Below, piece by piece: positions 11,474 through 23,594 of a stretch of 64,000 nt of DNA. Position numbers and translations under genes: made by a program. Position 1 is the first letter of the stretch, and the number at the start of each line of letters is the position of its first letter. This DNA comes from Rhizophlyctis rosea. Its lineage: Eukaryota; Chytridiomycota; Chytridiomycetes; Rhizophlyctidales; Rhizophlyctidaceae. The stretch lies in NCBI GenBank assembly GCA_027596075.1, contig JADGJC010000021.1:62001-126000 (forward strand). The letters are read 5' to 3'. The notes beneath the pieces are model-generated. The model did not search any database. It had not been told where the DNA came from and saw only the letters and a list, made by a program, of their open reading frames with translations.

Positions 11474-12180
11474 TCAATATGCTCGCACATCCCACAAACG
11501 GCTGCCTGGACCTACAGTCTTCTTCATAATCCTCAAAAACTCCTCTTCGTTGATTTCACCATCTCCGTCCCTGTCTGCCTCATCAATCATCTCTTGCAGC
11601 TCTTCGTCGGTAAGATTTTCGCCAAGTTCCTTCGCGACACGTTTCAGGTTTTTGAAGGATATTTTGCCAGTTTCGTCGTCGTCGAACAACCTGAAGGCTT
11701 TGAGAATCTCTTCTCGTGAATCCCGTTCAGACTTTCCAAGCCAGATTTTCAGTGCATTGTGATAATAATTAAATCGACTTTGGCAGGTCTTACCATCTTC
11801 GCCGTCATCAATTCGAGGAACTCATTGAAATCAATCGTCCCACTGCCACTCCTATCAATCTCCGCGATCATCCGTTTGATTTCGTCCTTCTTTGGCTCGA
11901 AACCGAGAGCTCGCATGGCGACTTTTAGCTCTTTCACATCAATGGTACCACTTCCATCAGTATCGAACAAGTCGAAGGCTTCCCGAATTTCTTGCTTCTG
12001 CTCCGGAGTCAAATCGTGTGTTTTGTGACCGGATCGAGACGCGCCGCCTGGTTTCAGGGCACTGGCAGACCCGGCCATTCCCGATGCGGACTTCGCTGCT
12101 TTACGCGCTGTAGTCTATCAAATGCCAACGATCTTTAAGTAAAGTACCGGTAAAGACGCTCCACCAGTTTTCCGTACCAT
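11474..12180 (-). CDS. Centrin (EF-hand protein of basal bodies / spindle poles)
   Basis: This is a Ca2+-binding protein of centrioles, basal bodies and nuclear pores. It has four EF-hands. Hand 1 is [14 protein letters not shown], hand 2 is [14 protein letters not shown], hand 3 is [14 protein letters not shown] and hand 4 is [14 protein letters not shown]. Spacing between hands is as in centrin and unlike calmodulin, and the linker [14 protein letters not shown] is typical. The main intron runs from GTAAGA after MTAKM to the AG before SERDS. The start is uncertain: ATG 12180 with a 33-nt intron (12115-12147) adds a basic N-terminus ([22 protein letters not shown]), while ATG 12078 ([12 protein letters not shown]) alone is also typical of the family. 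The C-terminal tail after KKTV is a few residues longer than usual. Confidence 0.93.
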
Positions 12181-12594
12181 ATTGCTTGATACAATAGTGT
12201 GCTTGTGGGTGGTGTGTCAGCTGGAGTATCCGGGAACGGAGAGAGATTTCAAGTGATCAGGATGGAATAAAATGAAGGAAGGAGAGAAGGAGAAGCTGAG
12301 ACGGCACGGTCAAATGCATGCGACTCTGGGCGCGTTCATCCCAGCGACCGTAAACCAAAAATAGCTCCTCTTATACGACATTAGCCCATTGGGTTCCCAG
12401 ACAATTTTTGGCTCCCAACTTGCGAGTCAGAGTTCCGAATTCAAATCTTGTTGACAGGCTGGCCGTTGTTTATTGTTCGGAGTCTCAGAGATCGTGCAAA
12501 CCTTGACTTGCAACGGGTACCAGTCGTCCCACAGAAGCTGGTCCAACAGAACAGGAGAGATCTTGAACTGTAGTCGCCTGGCGACACCATCATA
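12181..12594. other. Divergent intergenic region (centrin / TOM70)
   Basis: This 414-nt shared upstream region has a purine-rich block at about 12260-12300. No frame, repeat or clear TATA box was seen. Confidence 0.45.
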
Positions 12595-15385
12595 ATGGCT
12601 CCCGTCGATACCGCTTCACCTTCCCAGGCCTTGGAAAAGGCCAAGGACTTCGTAACTCAGAACTGGAAGCCCATCGCTGCAGTAGCTGTGGTTGCTCTTG
12701 TGGGAGCGGGGATCTTTGCAGCCACAAGAAAGGACAGCAGGCGCCCAGCTGGGACAGCTGCTGGTGCTGCCGCTGAGAAGAGACGAGTAGGAGCTAAGAA
12801 GAAGGCAACACCCGAAACAGCCAAAGTTCCTAGTGAGCAGGCTCCTCCTGCGGTAGCACTGGCAACCGACACTGGGGCGGCCGAGAGGACGCCTGAAGGT
12901 AATGTTCTGTTTGCTGTTTGCGAATGAACAACCGCAGCAACGTTGCTCATGCGCATTACAGTATCCACCACAACTCCACCTTCTGTGACCGAAAAGGAGC
13001 CACCTTCGTACGCGGAGGTAGTCGCTTCGGACGCCGAAGGACCGCAATTCCCTGCAGAATATTTCCCCGAAGACATCGAAAGCCTCTCCCAAGATGTATG
13101 TGGCATCTTACGCTTGTGAACTTCCCTCTCTCCTAACATCATGCTAGAAACGTGCCGAACTTGCCAAAACCGTGAAAGATGCTGGAAACAAATACTACAG
13201 TTCAAAGAAATTCGATGAAGCCATTGCTCTGTACACACAGGCAATCACGCTTCATCCACATGCCGTCTACTACAGTAACCGAGCTGCGTGCTATGCCAAC
13301 ATGGTGGGTAGCAAGTTGTGCGATCATTATGCTTGCAAATGCTGATGAATCATCTTACAGAACCAATACGACAAAGTGATCGAAGATTGCACTGAAGGTG
13401 GGATCTTGTATGATCTATCTCTTGAGAAGCATGCCAATATGAACCTGTCTTGCAGCTCTAAGGAGAGACAAGAACTGGGGCCGAGCATTGAACCGCAGAG
13501 CACAAGCATACGAACACGAAGGAGAATATTCCAAAGCATTGAATGGTACGATCTCTCATTTAGCGCAACTGTCTGGCGTCTCCGCTTGCGCGACCAACGT
13601 TCTTTGTTGGGAAATGTAGATTATACCGCTTTTTGTGTGCTTGAGGAGTTCAAGAATGAGGCCGCCATTACTGCAACGGACAGAGTACTGAAAATCATTG
13701 GGAAGAAGAAAGCCGAAGAAGTCATGAAAGTGGGTATATCATGTGTTGTAAAAGGATGGCATGATGCTCATTGGGCCTGCTTCAGACCAAGAAATCCCGT
13801 CTTCCCTCAGAAACCTTCATTGCAGGTGTGTTGCAACGTATTGGACATAGATGGATCATCGCTGACTTAGCTTTACCACAGCCTACATGGATTCTTTCAG
13901 ATTAAGTATGAGTTTCAGGATCACGCGACTGGCAGAATGGTTTCTGATCATGTTCATCAGCGAGCACCGGCGCCAAGGCGATTGCGGAATTGGACGGTAA
14001 CGAAGAAGCCGATTTGTTGATTAAGAAAGCCTACGCCGCCGTTGCTACGAGAAATTGGGCGGAAGCGTATCAATTCAGCGTCCAGAGTATCGAGAACGGT
14101 AACTTCTCGACCCAGAACCTCAAAGCGTTGGCCTACAATCTTCGGGGTACATTCAACTTCTTGAAGGGTGACAGTAAGTTTCGAAAGAACATGCATTGCG
14201 GATTCGTCGGAATGATGGTTGCTCATCTGCAAGTGTTTGCGTAGTCGAAGAAGCTATGGCCGATTTGGAAAAGGCGTTGGACGCCGACCCCAAAAACGTT
14301 AACAGCATCATTAAGAAGGCCTCAATCTACATGGAGCGCGGATCAGTTACCGAAGCCGCTGGCGAGTTTGAGCGCGCGGAACAGGTTGACGCGAATGACC
14401 CTGACTTGTATTACCACAGGTAGGCAGTCGCAGCAGGGTGGAGTTCATAGCATGGACACCACTGACAGATTATTCGCATTCTGCAGAGGTCAAGTGCGTT
14501 TCTTGACTCAGGACAACGAGGGCGCTATTGCGGATTACAAGAAGAGTTTGGCAATTGACGACAACTTCGTCTATGCTTACATTCAACTTGGCGTTGGACA
14601 GTACAAGCTTGGTGATGTTGGGACGGCTATGGCGACGTTCAAGAAGGCGACGAAGAAGTTCAAGGATAGCGGAGAGGTGTACAACTACCATGGCGAGATC
14701 TTGTTGGACACACAGCGCTACTCAGATGGTGAGAAGCGTTGATATGTACATGCGGAGTTGGGAACGTGGGCACTCATATTCGTCGACCCACAGCTTTGGA
14801 CAACTTCAACAAGGCGATTGAACTTATGCCCAAGTCGCCACTTCCTTACATCAACAAAGGTCGGTGCAGTGCACGATGCTTATTGTCAGATCGTAAACTG
14901 ACATATCTTCCAGCCATTCTTTACCTTCAGTGGAAATCCGACCCTGTCATTGCCGAACAAGAGTGCCGAACGGTTTGTTTACTAATTTTCAATTGTTTAT
15001 GTGAAGCCCCATCTAAGTGGCGTAATGTAGGCAACGGAAGTCGACCCACAATGTGACATCGCGTTCGCTCAATTAGCGCAGCTGCTTCTCCACCAAAACA
15101 AGGTTGAGGAATCCCTACAATACTACGACAAGGCCGTGAGTAGTCATTTTGTCTACATACATATGGCTTGCGGTAATAATCGTTTAATAGGCTGAATTGG
15201 CACGAACTGAGGCCGAATTGATGAACGCTATCTCTTGTCGTGAGGTAGGTTGAAGCTGGAATATGCGCATTGTGTCGAACAAAGTTGTTCACGTTTGACT
15301 TTTACAGGCCGCTGCTGCGCAGCTCCATGTCAACCACGAGTATCCCGAATTGATGGCAAAACTTGCGGCTAGCCGCATGATGTAA
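12595..15385 (+). CDS. TOM70: Mitochondrial import receptor TOM70
   Basis: This outer-membrane receptor accepts Hsp70/Hsp90-bound precursors for the TOM complex. The N-terminus has a single membrane anchor (PIAAVAVVALVGAGIFAA, about residues 25-42) followed by a basic stretch and a Pro/Ala linker. Then come TPR motifs starting with AKTVKDAGNKYYSSKKFDEA and YYSNRAACYANM, which form the clamp domain. C-terminal TPRs include NNFNKAIELMPKSPLPYINK-like blocks and end in HEYPELMAKLAASRMM. About ten or more short introns interrupt it; the first three joins (after GAAG, SQD and ANM) keep phase. The anchor-linker-TPR order and length fit TOM70 rather than soluble co-chaperones. It is head to head with centrin. 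Confidence 0.92.
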
Positions 15386-15847
15386 AATTAGCAGATAGAA
15401 ATCGTATATATATGCATGATTTTGGTTTGGAGTATGTTTTGAGGGTAATGCCTTATTATCAAGCGCTACAGGATATGTGGAATCATTGCAAAAGAGCTGT
15501 TTGATGGAGCAGACACATTCTTCAACCCTTTGTGATGACTCAGAGCCGTTGGAAATAAACAAATGCGCTCCAATGTTAGTAAAGAAAGGCGGTAAACATT
15601 AAAACCATCGTCTGAATGAAAAGAATGTCGCAGGGCAGTTGTTACACCGCGAAACCGCCCAATGTGTTGGCAATATGGTATTTTCAATCATGTGATGCGA
15701 TAGATCAGTATCGTATTGATTAACTTCCTAAAAGGGCATCTTCGAAGGGTAGTCGCATCAGAATCTTTCTTGCACAATCCCACTAGGTGAACACATAAAA
15801 TCACAGCATTGCCAAACGATGTCTTATTTGTTGAACTCCTGATCCCC
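15386..15847. other. Convergent intergenic region (TOM70 / MDR oxidoreductase)
   Basis: This is the 3' flanks of two convergent genes, AT-rich at 15395-15425. No gene or repeat was recognised. Confidence 0.45.
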
Positions 15848-17016
15848 TCAAAGCGCCACTACCAGCTTCTCGCCCGAGTTTGACCCCTGCTGCGACAACT
15901 TCAACGCCTCCTTCACACCCTCCAACCCTCCCTGCACAACCTGGAACTTATTCGGCTGAATCCGGCCCTGTTCCAAATACTCCAGCATTTCATCGTTGAT
16001 GACTTCCCGAATGAATGGCGCCAGAGACGGGCTCAACACGGCTACTTCGCGGAGGGTGACGCCTTCTTTGACGGTGCCGTTTTTGCCGGAGACGGCTACG
16101 AGGGTGGCGTTTTTGGAGTCGGAAAGGGATTGGGATGCTACCTCGGTTTCGCCGACGATGTCGAGAGCGTAGGAGAGGCGGTTATGACTTGCTTCTTTGA
16201 TTTGGGCGATTTGGGATTCGCGAGGTTGGTGGTAGTCGATGACGTGGAGGGCGCCTAGGGTTTGGAGGTACTGTTTGGATAGTCAGTGAGATGATTGTTA
16301 CGCTATCGTACGGAAGCTATGACGACTGGCCCTACACTCTCATGTTTCTTCGATGCAGTGGTGATCACTGAGTAGCCAGAGGCTGCTGCGAGTTGAATTG
16401 CATATAATCCAACGGAGGTAGCGCCGCCTGTAATCAAAATCCATTCTGGCCGGAAGAAGCTTTGATTCTCTTGCGGCCTTGGGAAGCCGAATCCGTTTTC
16501 GCTGAAGAGACTGGCGATGGCGGTGGCAAGACCCACCCAGACTGTTGAGGCTTGCTCGTGAGAGAAGTTTGAGGGTTTCTGATGACGTACAGTATTAGAG
16601 GCGAGCGAACGTGGAAATTGCTTTAAGAGAGCATGCCTTATGGAGATAATGGGCAGGTGCCTTGGTAACTTCGGCAAAAGCGTAATTTCCTTTTCCGAAA
16701 ACTTCGTCGCCAGCTTTCAACCCAGTCACCCCTGGTCCAACATCCGCCACGGTTCCACTGATGTCAAAACCGAATGGCGCTGGCCAGGATTTGTGATAGA
16801 ATTCCGACTGGGCTAGTTTCCAGTCCGCAGGGCTTTGGACAAGGCAAGTGTCAGAACTTGTTGGTGGATATCAACTTAGTGCCAGCCTTACTTGACAGCT
16901 GCCGCATGCACCTTTACAACGACTTCCCCCTCTCCCGCCGTTGGGTTTGGAAGCGTGTCAACGTAAGCCGTGTCTGATACTGGCCCTGCCTGTCTTAGAA
17001 GGAGTGCCTTGGCCAT
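15848..17016 (-). CDS. Zinc-type alcohol dehydrogenase / quinone oxidoreductase-like (MDR) protein
   Basis: This is an NAD(P)H-dependent medium-chain reductase. It starts MAKALLLRQAGPVSDTAYVD. After an intron whose join gives AAVNPADWKL (the usual MDR N-P-x-D-W/x-K site), the GroES-like domain continues FGFDISGTVADVGPGVTGLK and GDEVFGKGNYAF. The Rossmann part has ILITGGATSVGLYAIQLAAA (GGxTSVG in place of the GxGxxG of ADHs), then GALHVIDYH and YALDIVGET. The catalytic-zinc cysteine is absent from the expected place, so it is probably a zinc-free reductase like fungal enoyl-reductase-type MDRs. The donor before KPSNFSHEQAS is not clear. The substrate is unknown. Confidence 0.82.
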
Positions 17017-17342
17017 ATTGATGAACTTGGAAAGACTGTGAAGAAGTACTGCTTGACTGTTAGAATTATGGACTTTGTGAATTGGAGGGGCATGGGTTTA
17101 ACAGGGGTGTTTGGTCTGTCTTGGCGGCACAGTTCAATTGCGGCATGCAGGTGCAGCGCATGATGTCAACCACGCCAGTGAAGGCCAGGGTCCACAACAG
17201 CAAGCCATCACATGGCCGTCTGTCCACTCAATCGGACATTGGTGCCCAAAAATATGCCACTTTCTGGGCTCTGAGCCTTTCCTCTCCAACATCCCCCTTC
17301 AGTACTTCAACATAACAATCCACAATTGAATTAAGTTGGACC
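17017..17342. other. Divergent intergenic region (MDR oxidoreductase / MCM10)
   Basis: This is a 326-nt shared upstream region with no recognisable elements beyond short CA/TG-rich words. Confidence 0.4.
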
Positions 17343-19464
17343 ATGCTGGCAGACCCGGGAAGTCCATCCTACTCGGATGGTGCACTTGAAGATGACCAAC
17401 TAACCCAACTCCTGGCATTTGTGGAGGCGGAGCCAATCGCAAGCAGTGGAGCGGATGCCCAGACTGCGCAGCCAGTAAAACCATCACAAGAGTCGCCGGC
17501 TGAGATTGGCGAGAACACCGACTTGATTGACTCTAGTAATATCACGCTGCCGTTCGCTTGCTCCGGATATTCTTTGTTGACCAAGCCATTTAGTTCAGGC
17601 ACTGGAGGAAAAGTTGAGAGAGCTGAAGCGCAAGAAGGAGAGCCTAGCACTTGATGTAAAGTCTGCCCGAGCCGCGACCGAAGCTAGTATGCGTCCCATC
17701 GGAGTAGCTTACAAGGTACAATGATCACTTATGTGGCATTTGCATGCAGCAACAACACTGAAAAGGAAATCACCGGAAAGCCGACCTACCAAAGATGAAG
17801 GTGAGACAAGCAGAGGCAGCTACACTTAACATTCAAATTGATCATGGGATCTGCATCAGTCAAATCAAACAAGTCCCGGAAGCTGGATGTTGCGGAAACA
17901 AACATTGCTACAAAGCCATCGACTTCGACCGCAGCCAACGCAAACGTCAAATCATTTATGAATCGGCTCCAGGACGGGTCACGCGAATACAAAAAGATGC
18001 AAATGATGCAAAACATGCCAAAGGCGAAAGGCTTCGAAAAACTGGATCGTCCGGAACCCATCGCACCGGTCAGCCCAGGAAGTGCCATGATGATTGATCG
18101 TCATTCCGGACTTCGTCTGAAGTAAGTGAAGGGTAGACGTGCGACATCGAATGAAACCCTCACACCAGTCATTCATCGAACTCTTCAGAAATCGCGTAAT
18201 ATCAAGTACAGAGATGCAAGTTCGTATGAACGGGCGTAGAACCATACCGCTGTCGAAAGTCCAACAGAACATGCGTGGGGACGACATACCAGGCGATTGG
18301 GTTGTCATCGGTGTTATCGCTTCCAAATCACCTCCTCGCATAGCGTCAACTGGGCAAAAGTACTGCATGTTGAAGCTAACAGACCTAGCTGGCACCATCA
18401 CCACGATTTTCGCATTCAAAAAGACGTTTGAAAAGGTCGCAGAGGAGGCAGAGGGGAGTGTCGTTGCAATCTTGAATCCCAAGATCATATTGCCAAGTGA
18501 GGTAGGCGACGGCGTCCAGGAGCGACTTAATACGATGCGTTGTGCCAACCAACCAGGAAACCAAGGCCAAGCATAGCATCGCTCTTGACGTGGATGATCC
18601 AAACAAGTGGATGAAAGTGGGCGACTCCTTGGATTTTGGTTTTTGCAAAGGCTATCAGAGGGATGGAGAGCGATGTCGGCAAGTTGTGAACACGTAAGTT
18701 CGTGTCGCCTTTCCTCTGTCGCAATATTACCAAGACATCCATCAAAAGGCGTCATTCGGATCGTTGCGATGAGCATGCGCTCGCCGTACAAAAGACGGCT
18801 CGATTACACAGGCAGGAATTTGCATCTGGGTATGTATCAGTTGACTTCCAGTGATAGTTGGTGCTTCATCTCACCATCCCCCTTCATGCAGCAACGCCTT
18901 CATAACCATCGGCGATCCGTTGAAAAAAGGTACAATGACGGGCAAGCAGAGCGGATATCGTCCTTCATCATTGGATACTAGCACTACGTATACGTTTCCA
19001 TCCGGACACGCCTTTTGTGCCGATGGCACGGATGTTCGAGATCTGAAACCGTGTCGTGGCAAGCCAAGTACAGCGGCAGACAAAGAAGCAGTGTAAGTTG
19101 TCCGTTATCTTTTAAGCGGTCCACATGCAAGTGTGAATAACGGATATTAACAGCGCGGGACTGACGAATATGCATAATGCTGCGGCACGCCAACTTCGTG
19201 CTGCATTCGGTATGAAGGGTCCATCACCAGGTATTTCTACAGCTGCATAGTTCGAACTGTCGGCATCGTCTTATTTGTTCTGCATATGTTGTAGATAAAG
19301 CCGGGAAATCATTAGCGACAGGTACATTCGGGCTCCGGGCTATGAGCCGAATGGGGTACGATCCCTCAACAGGTCGTGACTTCATTCCTGCGAAATCTTC
19401 AGCAAATGATAGTAAGGGAGCCACCGAAATGATAGAGTTAGAGCTTGACTCTGACGACGATTGA
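17343..19464 (+). CDS. MCM10: DNA replication factor MCM10
   Basis: It links the CMG helicase with DNA polymerase alpha and is needed for helicase activation. The N-terminus is acidic with a likely coiled coil (LEEKLRELKRKKESLALD, across a splice). The conserved OB-fold region reads STEMQVRMNGRRTIPLSKVQ then GDWVVIGVIASKSPP and YCMLKLTDLAGTITTIFAF. The adjoining zinc finger is FGFCKGYQRDGERCRQVVNT then HSDRCDEH, giving the C-C-C-H ligands of MCM10. The C-terminal segment with FGLRAMSRMGYDPSTGRDF and an acidic end (ELELDSDDD) also fits. There are seven or so short introns. It is the second replication-initiation gene in the window. Confidence 0.93.
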
Positions 19465-19668
19465 TGCCCCTCCCTCTTCGCCTTGTGTAACCAATCATAT
19501 ATTACATCTATCATGGCCCGTCCACCAAGTGTCAGCCTTCTGCCGCAATAGGAACGTGCGATAAATGAATAAATCGTGACGCCTGAGGGGGTGTAAATCT
19601 GAGATTGTAACAAGAGTAACGCCCTTACGGTTTATCACTGCTTGTTTTCTATAGAAATACATACAAGC

Positions 19669-19740
19669 GGTTGCATAGTGTAGCGGTTTAGCACCCCAGA
19701 CTTTGAATCTGGTAACCCGAGTTCGAATCTCGGTGCGACC
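19669..19740 (+). tRNA. tRNA-Gln (anticodon UUG)
   Basis: A 72-nt cloverleaf with acceptor stem GGTTGCA/TGCGACC (one G-U) and a D arm with A box TAGTGTAGCGG. The anticodon stem is CCAGA/TCTGG around loop CTTTGAA, giving TTG, with T arm CCGAG-TTCGAAT-CTCGG. There is no intron. It lies in the 3' flank between MCM10 and the MutL gene. Confidence 0.95.
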
Positions 19741-19743
19741 TTC

Positions 19744-19749
19744 TTTTTT
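19744..19749 (+). terminator. RNA polymerase III terminator of tRNA-Gln
   Basis: A run of six T residues begins 4 nt after the tRNA 3' end, as expected for Pol III termination. Confidence 0.75.
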
Positions 19750-19920
19750 CGCCCCCAGCCATTATGCTCTTTGCCCTGTTTTGCCCTGTGTGAAATGGGG
19801 CGAGTCTCTTGCTGGTCTGGACTTCGTAAAAATCTTCGTATACATCAAAACTGCTGATCCGGGAGAATGTATTTACATCGAAATGCTGGGGTTCGGGGAG
19901 AATCTTTTTATACCATGGTG

Positions 19921-22842
19921 CTATGTCCCCTGATAGGACAGTCTTTCCCCCTGCAGCCGCTCGCCCACGGATTTCCCATGAGGGCATACCCACGAATCCG
20001 CCTTCAATCGTCCTTCGCCAGCGAAAAAAAGCTGTGCAGCCCTCTGGACTGCCTTGACCATCTTCTCATTCCCCTCGAGACCACCCCCCCCACTTGGAAT
20101 GACACATTCCTGTTCCGCAAGTCGCTTTGACTGCTCTTCGAAGTACGCTATGAGCTTTGGAGGGCGTGACTTTGTCAGGAGTTGCGTAGATGTAGGTGGA
20201 GTCCTGTTTGGCGAACGCATCCGTCCGTCGTTTAGAGCAATGGATCGAAGGAGTGCGGGTAAGTCCTCTTCGCCATATCCCTCCACTACGGAGCTGATTG
20301 CGGTGATTTCTAGGATGATTTCGTCCAATTCTGCAACGATCGATTCAGCATTCCAGCCCGGACTCTCCGCTGCATGACGACGTTCTCGTCCTCACCTTCC
20401 CGCAGGAAGACTTCGAAGCCATTCATCGTGATGCGAGGATCATCAAGTTTATACTTCAAGCTGGCGCCCTCCATTTCCGATTGGGGAAAGCGTCCCAGCT
20501 GCAAACCATTTTCCAACCATGCGGCGACTTCGGGCCCCAGGGATCGAGCGGGAATGCATTTGGGTATGCGAAGCGTATCGGTCGGAAGCTGATGATGTGA
20601 TCGTAGGGACTCAAAATGCACCACTTCCCACAACCTATGTGAAAGTTACATTAGTTATAGCCACCGAAAGGGACGTACCAGATTTACCTTTTGATATTCA
20701 GTAAGATAATATCCCTTCCCAGTGAGAAAGCCCAAGCCGCATCATCATCATAAATCACGGGTCCAACCACCCGTAAATTGTTTCTCTTAGGGTGAAGGCA
20801 CTCATGTTGGGAACGTCTAGCGATTCGGAGGTACGATGCTTTGATGGAATGATAGTTCAGATCAACCGACTCCATTTCGATGTATGCACCGACGGCGGGA
20901 TGGTCCGTCTTCGATCGTTTAGGATTGGGCGACTCGTATGCGCTCACCGATTTTCTGGGCCGTTTGGACTTTGCTGGTGAGGGTGCCGCAGTGTGGTCGC
21001 CACTGAGGAAGCCAGCTAACGTGGGCTGCGTGCGTTCCGGCGATCGCCGATCCCTAGCGACGTTCCTGGGCGCTGCATTCGTACGGGACGACGGAGGTGA
21101 TCCTGCAGGCGTTGGTCTGTTCGTTTCATTTCGAGTATGAGGAGGTGATTTGCTTCCCGCTAGTCCAGCAGCCGCCCTTAAATTTCTCCCAGTACTCCAA
21201 TTTTCCAAATCAACCGTGGCTCCACCATCCAGCACGTGATCCAAAATATGCTGTCTTGGAATCTCAGCTAATGGAGCAATACTACTTTCTACAGTTTCGC
21301 GATTCAGCTGGGGCACCATAGAATCGGTTTCGATGTCCTCATCCTCAAATAGTATCGGGGGTCTTCTGACAGCGGACGAGCCATTTGGGACAGGGCTTTC
21401 ATTCGACGTAGCATTTGCGCCACCCATATCTGCTGGAGTGCCCGCTGCTGCAGTGTTCGCAAAAGGAGTTGGCATCGATGGAGCTGGAGGATATGCTTGC
21501 TCGACCAGTTTTTGGATGCTAAACAAGACCTGAATAAGTACTAAGCGACAGACCTGAGTTGATCAATACATACCACGGTAAAATCAAATCTTCTGGGCTA
21601 GCGACCGAAGTTTTGTTTGGTTCCAGGTTGATATCCACCAAATGCGAAGGAATGTGGATGTGCAGCCAAATGAAAAGCTCTTTGCTGCGACTGTCGCTAC
21701 CAGCAATGCCGAAAAAGGCATCCTTGATAAGCTTTACTGCTCTTTTTGGTGTTTTATCCAAAGCGGACTTTGGATTCACTGGCCGTCGATTAATGTAAAC
21801 GAAAGTTCGCGCATAGGAAGATCGCGCTACAACGCTAACGTCGGCATCTGCTTTCGGGACAATCGCTTCAACGCGCACACATAACGTCGATGATGTGATG
21901 GGCGCATCGGCACTGATCATTTGTAGATGATCTGTCAAGTTGCCTTTCAGGATCAGCTTGATGGCTTCCTATGGGAAAGTTCATAATTAAGATTGAATAA
22001 CATTTCGCAAAATGATGTTTTACCATTGTATCGTGAACTGCCGTCTTCGTGAAGCCAGGGTGCACGGCTCGCTTTTTAGCACCAACTTTAAATTCCAATG
22101 CGAACCGAATTGAAGGATATAGAAGCGCATAGCTGAATTGCTCCCTTTAGTACAGAGTCAGCATGGATGAACATAACCTGGCACGGACCTCATAACTGTG
22201 TTATAGATGTCTTTCCCGTCCGACTTCCTTTCCAATTCCTGCTCGCAACATTTGAAGCGACTGATCCATGGAATCTGCATTCTTTCAAAGCATACCTGCC
22301 GTCTCACAGGCAACCACTTAAATAAGTTCTCCACCGTCACCGTAGTCCCAACAGACCCTGCAATGTCCGTTTCCGAAATGACCGTGCCAGCTTTGTCGAA
22401 CTCGTACCGCCGTGCGACGGATTCTTCAGACGTTCTTGTGGTGACAACAGTCTTCTCCGCAACCTCGACAATGCTGTGAAGTGCCTCCCCACGAAAGCCA
22501 TACGTCGACACGTTCACTAGGTCTTCAAAGTCTTTCAGTTTGCTAGTTGCGCTACGGGCGCATAGGGCTGGAATATCGGCGCTTGGGACCCCTGATCCTG
22601 TGTCTTTCACTTGGATCTGTTGTAGTCCGTTGGCACTTACACGGACGTCAACGTTGAGCGCCCCCGCATCCAACGCATTCCTGTACTTTTTGTTAGTCGG
22701 CGACTTCAAAAGAAGTCACTGCGGGGAGAACTCACTCCACAAGTTCTTTGACCACCGAGTTCGGTGTGACTGCAACCTGCGCACCACCAAGCCGCGATTG
22801 TACGCTTTCGACGAGCGCCTGGATCATATTCGGCTGACACAT
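19921..22842 (-). CDS. MutL homologue of PMS1/MLH2 type (mismatch repair)
   Basis: This is a GHKL ATPase that pairs with MLH1 in mismatch repair. The N-terminus is MCQPNMIQALVESVQSR, then ELVE-NALDAGA across a splice (motif I), DTGSGV (motif II) and STYGFRGEALHSI (motif III). A second MutL region reads RTFVYINRRPVNPKSALD and VDINLEPNKTSV. The linker is Ser/Pro/Arg-rich with RPRKSVSAYESPNPKRSK. The C-terminal dimerisation domain contains VVGPVIYDDDAAWAFSLGRD. Where PMS2-type endonucleases have DQHAxxE, this reads IILLNIKRLWEVVHFESL, so the metal-binding motif is missing. This and the RRPVNPK block point to the MLH2/human PMS1 branch. It has many short introns. Confidence 0.85.
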
Positions 22843-23094
22843 TCGACGAGATGATAAGTTCCAAAACTTTGGAGGGTGGGAGAAAGTGGAGGGAGATTGT
22901 TGGTGGGGGAGGTAACATTGTGAACCAATTTATCCCGAAACGGATATAATGAAATTCTCAGAATGGGCCCCAGGGCCAGTCAAGGGTCCTGTCGGCGCAG
23001 GTCAATGCAAACCCAAACCCTCCCAAACCCCTATTTCCAGGGGTAGCCATCCATTCCTCACAAAAATTTAAACACATTCGCCTCCTCGGACTCC

Positions 23095-23121
23095 TATTCC
23101 TTTGGCGAGCGGACTTTGGAA
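23095..23121 (+). repeat. Left terminal inverted repeat of the MITE-like element
   Basis: A 27-nt arm, identical in reverse complement to 23568-23594. Confidence 0.9.
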
Positions 23122-23567
23122 AAGCAAGCGTTTTTGTTTGGTGGCACGGATGATCAACTTTGGAGACCCGTTCCCACTTTGCAAATGTGCCGAGCAGTTT
23201 GTAAATTGTCACAAATCAACATTGGAGGCTCGGACAGTCAACCCTGTAAAATGGACGCCACTTTGTTACCCCTTAGCAAGCAATTTTGGAAATGTGTGAG
23301 GATGACAGTCCATTGCAAAAGATTCTGGCCACAACATGCAAGATTGCAAGCCCTTTCGGCATCCATCCGTCCCCAAAAATGGCCGAAACCCGGGTCCTTT
23401 CCAAAGTTGCTCGCTAGAGCTCAACAAGGTTGATGCCAATCTCCAAAATTGAAACACCCGATTCGCAAAGTTTGACTGTATGTGTCAACAGATTGGACGT
23501 GTCATTAACAAACTTGGACCGATCTACAAAATTCTGAATTGAAGCAAACAAAGTTGACTGTGCTAGA

Positions 23568-23594
23568 TTCCAAAGTCCGCTCGCCAAAGGAATA
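23568..23594 (-). repeat. Right terminal inverted repeat of the MITE-like element
   Basis: A 27-nt arm ending GGAATA, the perfect partner of the left arm. Confidence 0.9.

Larger units (their letters stand above)
23095..23594. mobile_element. MITE-like element with 27-bp perfect terminal inverted repeats
   Basis: The 27 nt at 23095-23121 (starting TATTCCTTTGGCGAGCGGAC) are the exact reverse complement of 23568-23594. The ends are TA...TA, compatible with a TA target duplication and a Tc1/mariner-type origin. The interior is 446 nt without a transposase frame. It contains degenerate subterminal words: ACTTTGG/AACTTTGGA in the left half and CAAAGTTGACTG/CAAAGTTTGACTG in the right half. A non-autonomous element is inferred; no second copy was found in this window. 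Confidence 0.8.

Noticed and set aside
17979..18791. 270-codon open frame on the minus strand
   Set aside because: It lies antisense to well-supported MCM10 exons, including the OB-fold and zinc finger, and its product has no domain.
23116..23433. 105-codon open frame inside the MITE-like element
   Set aside because: Not related to any transposase I know, and Cys/Lys-rich in a shadow-like way.
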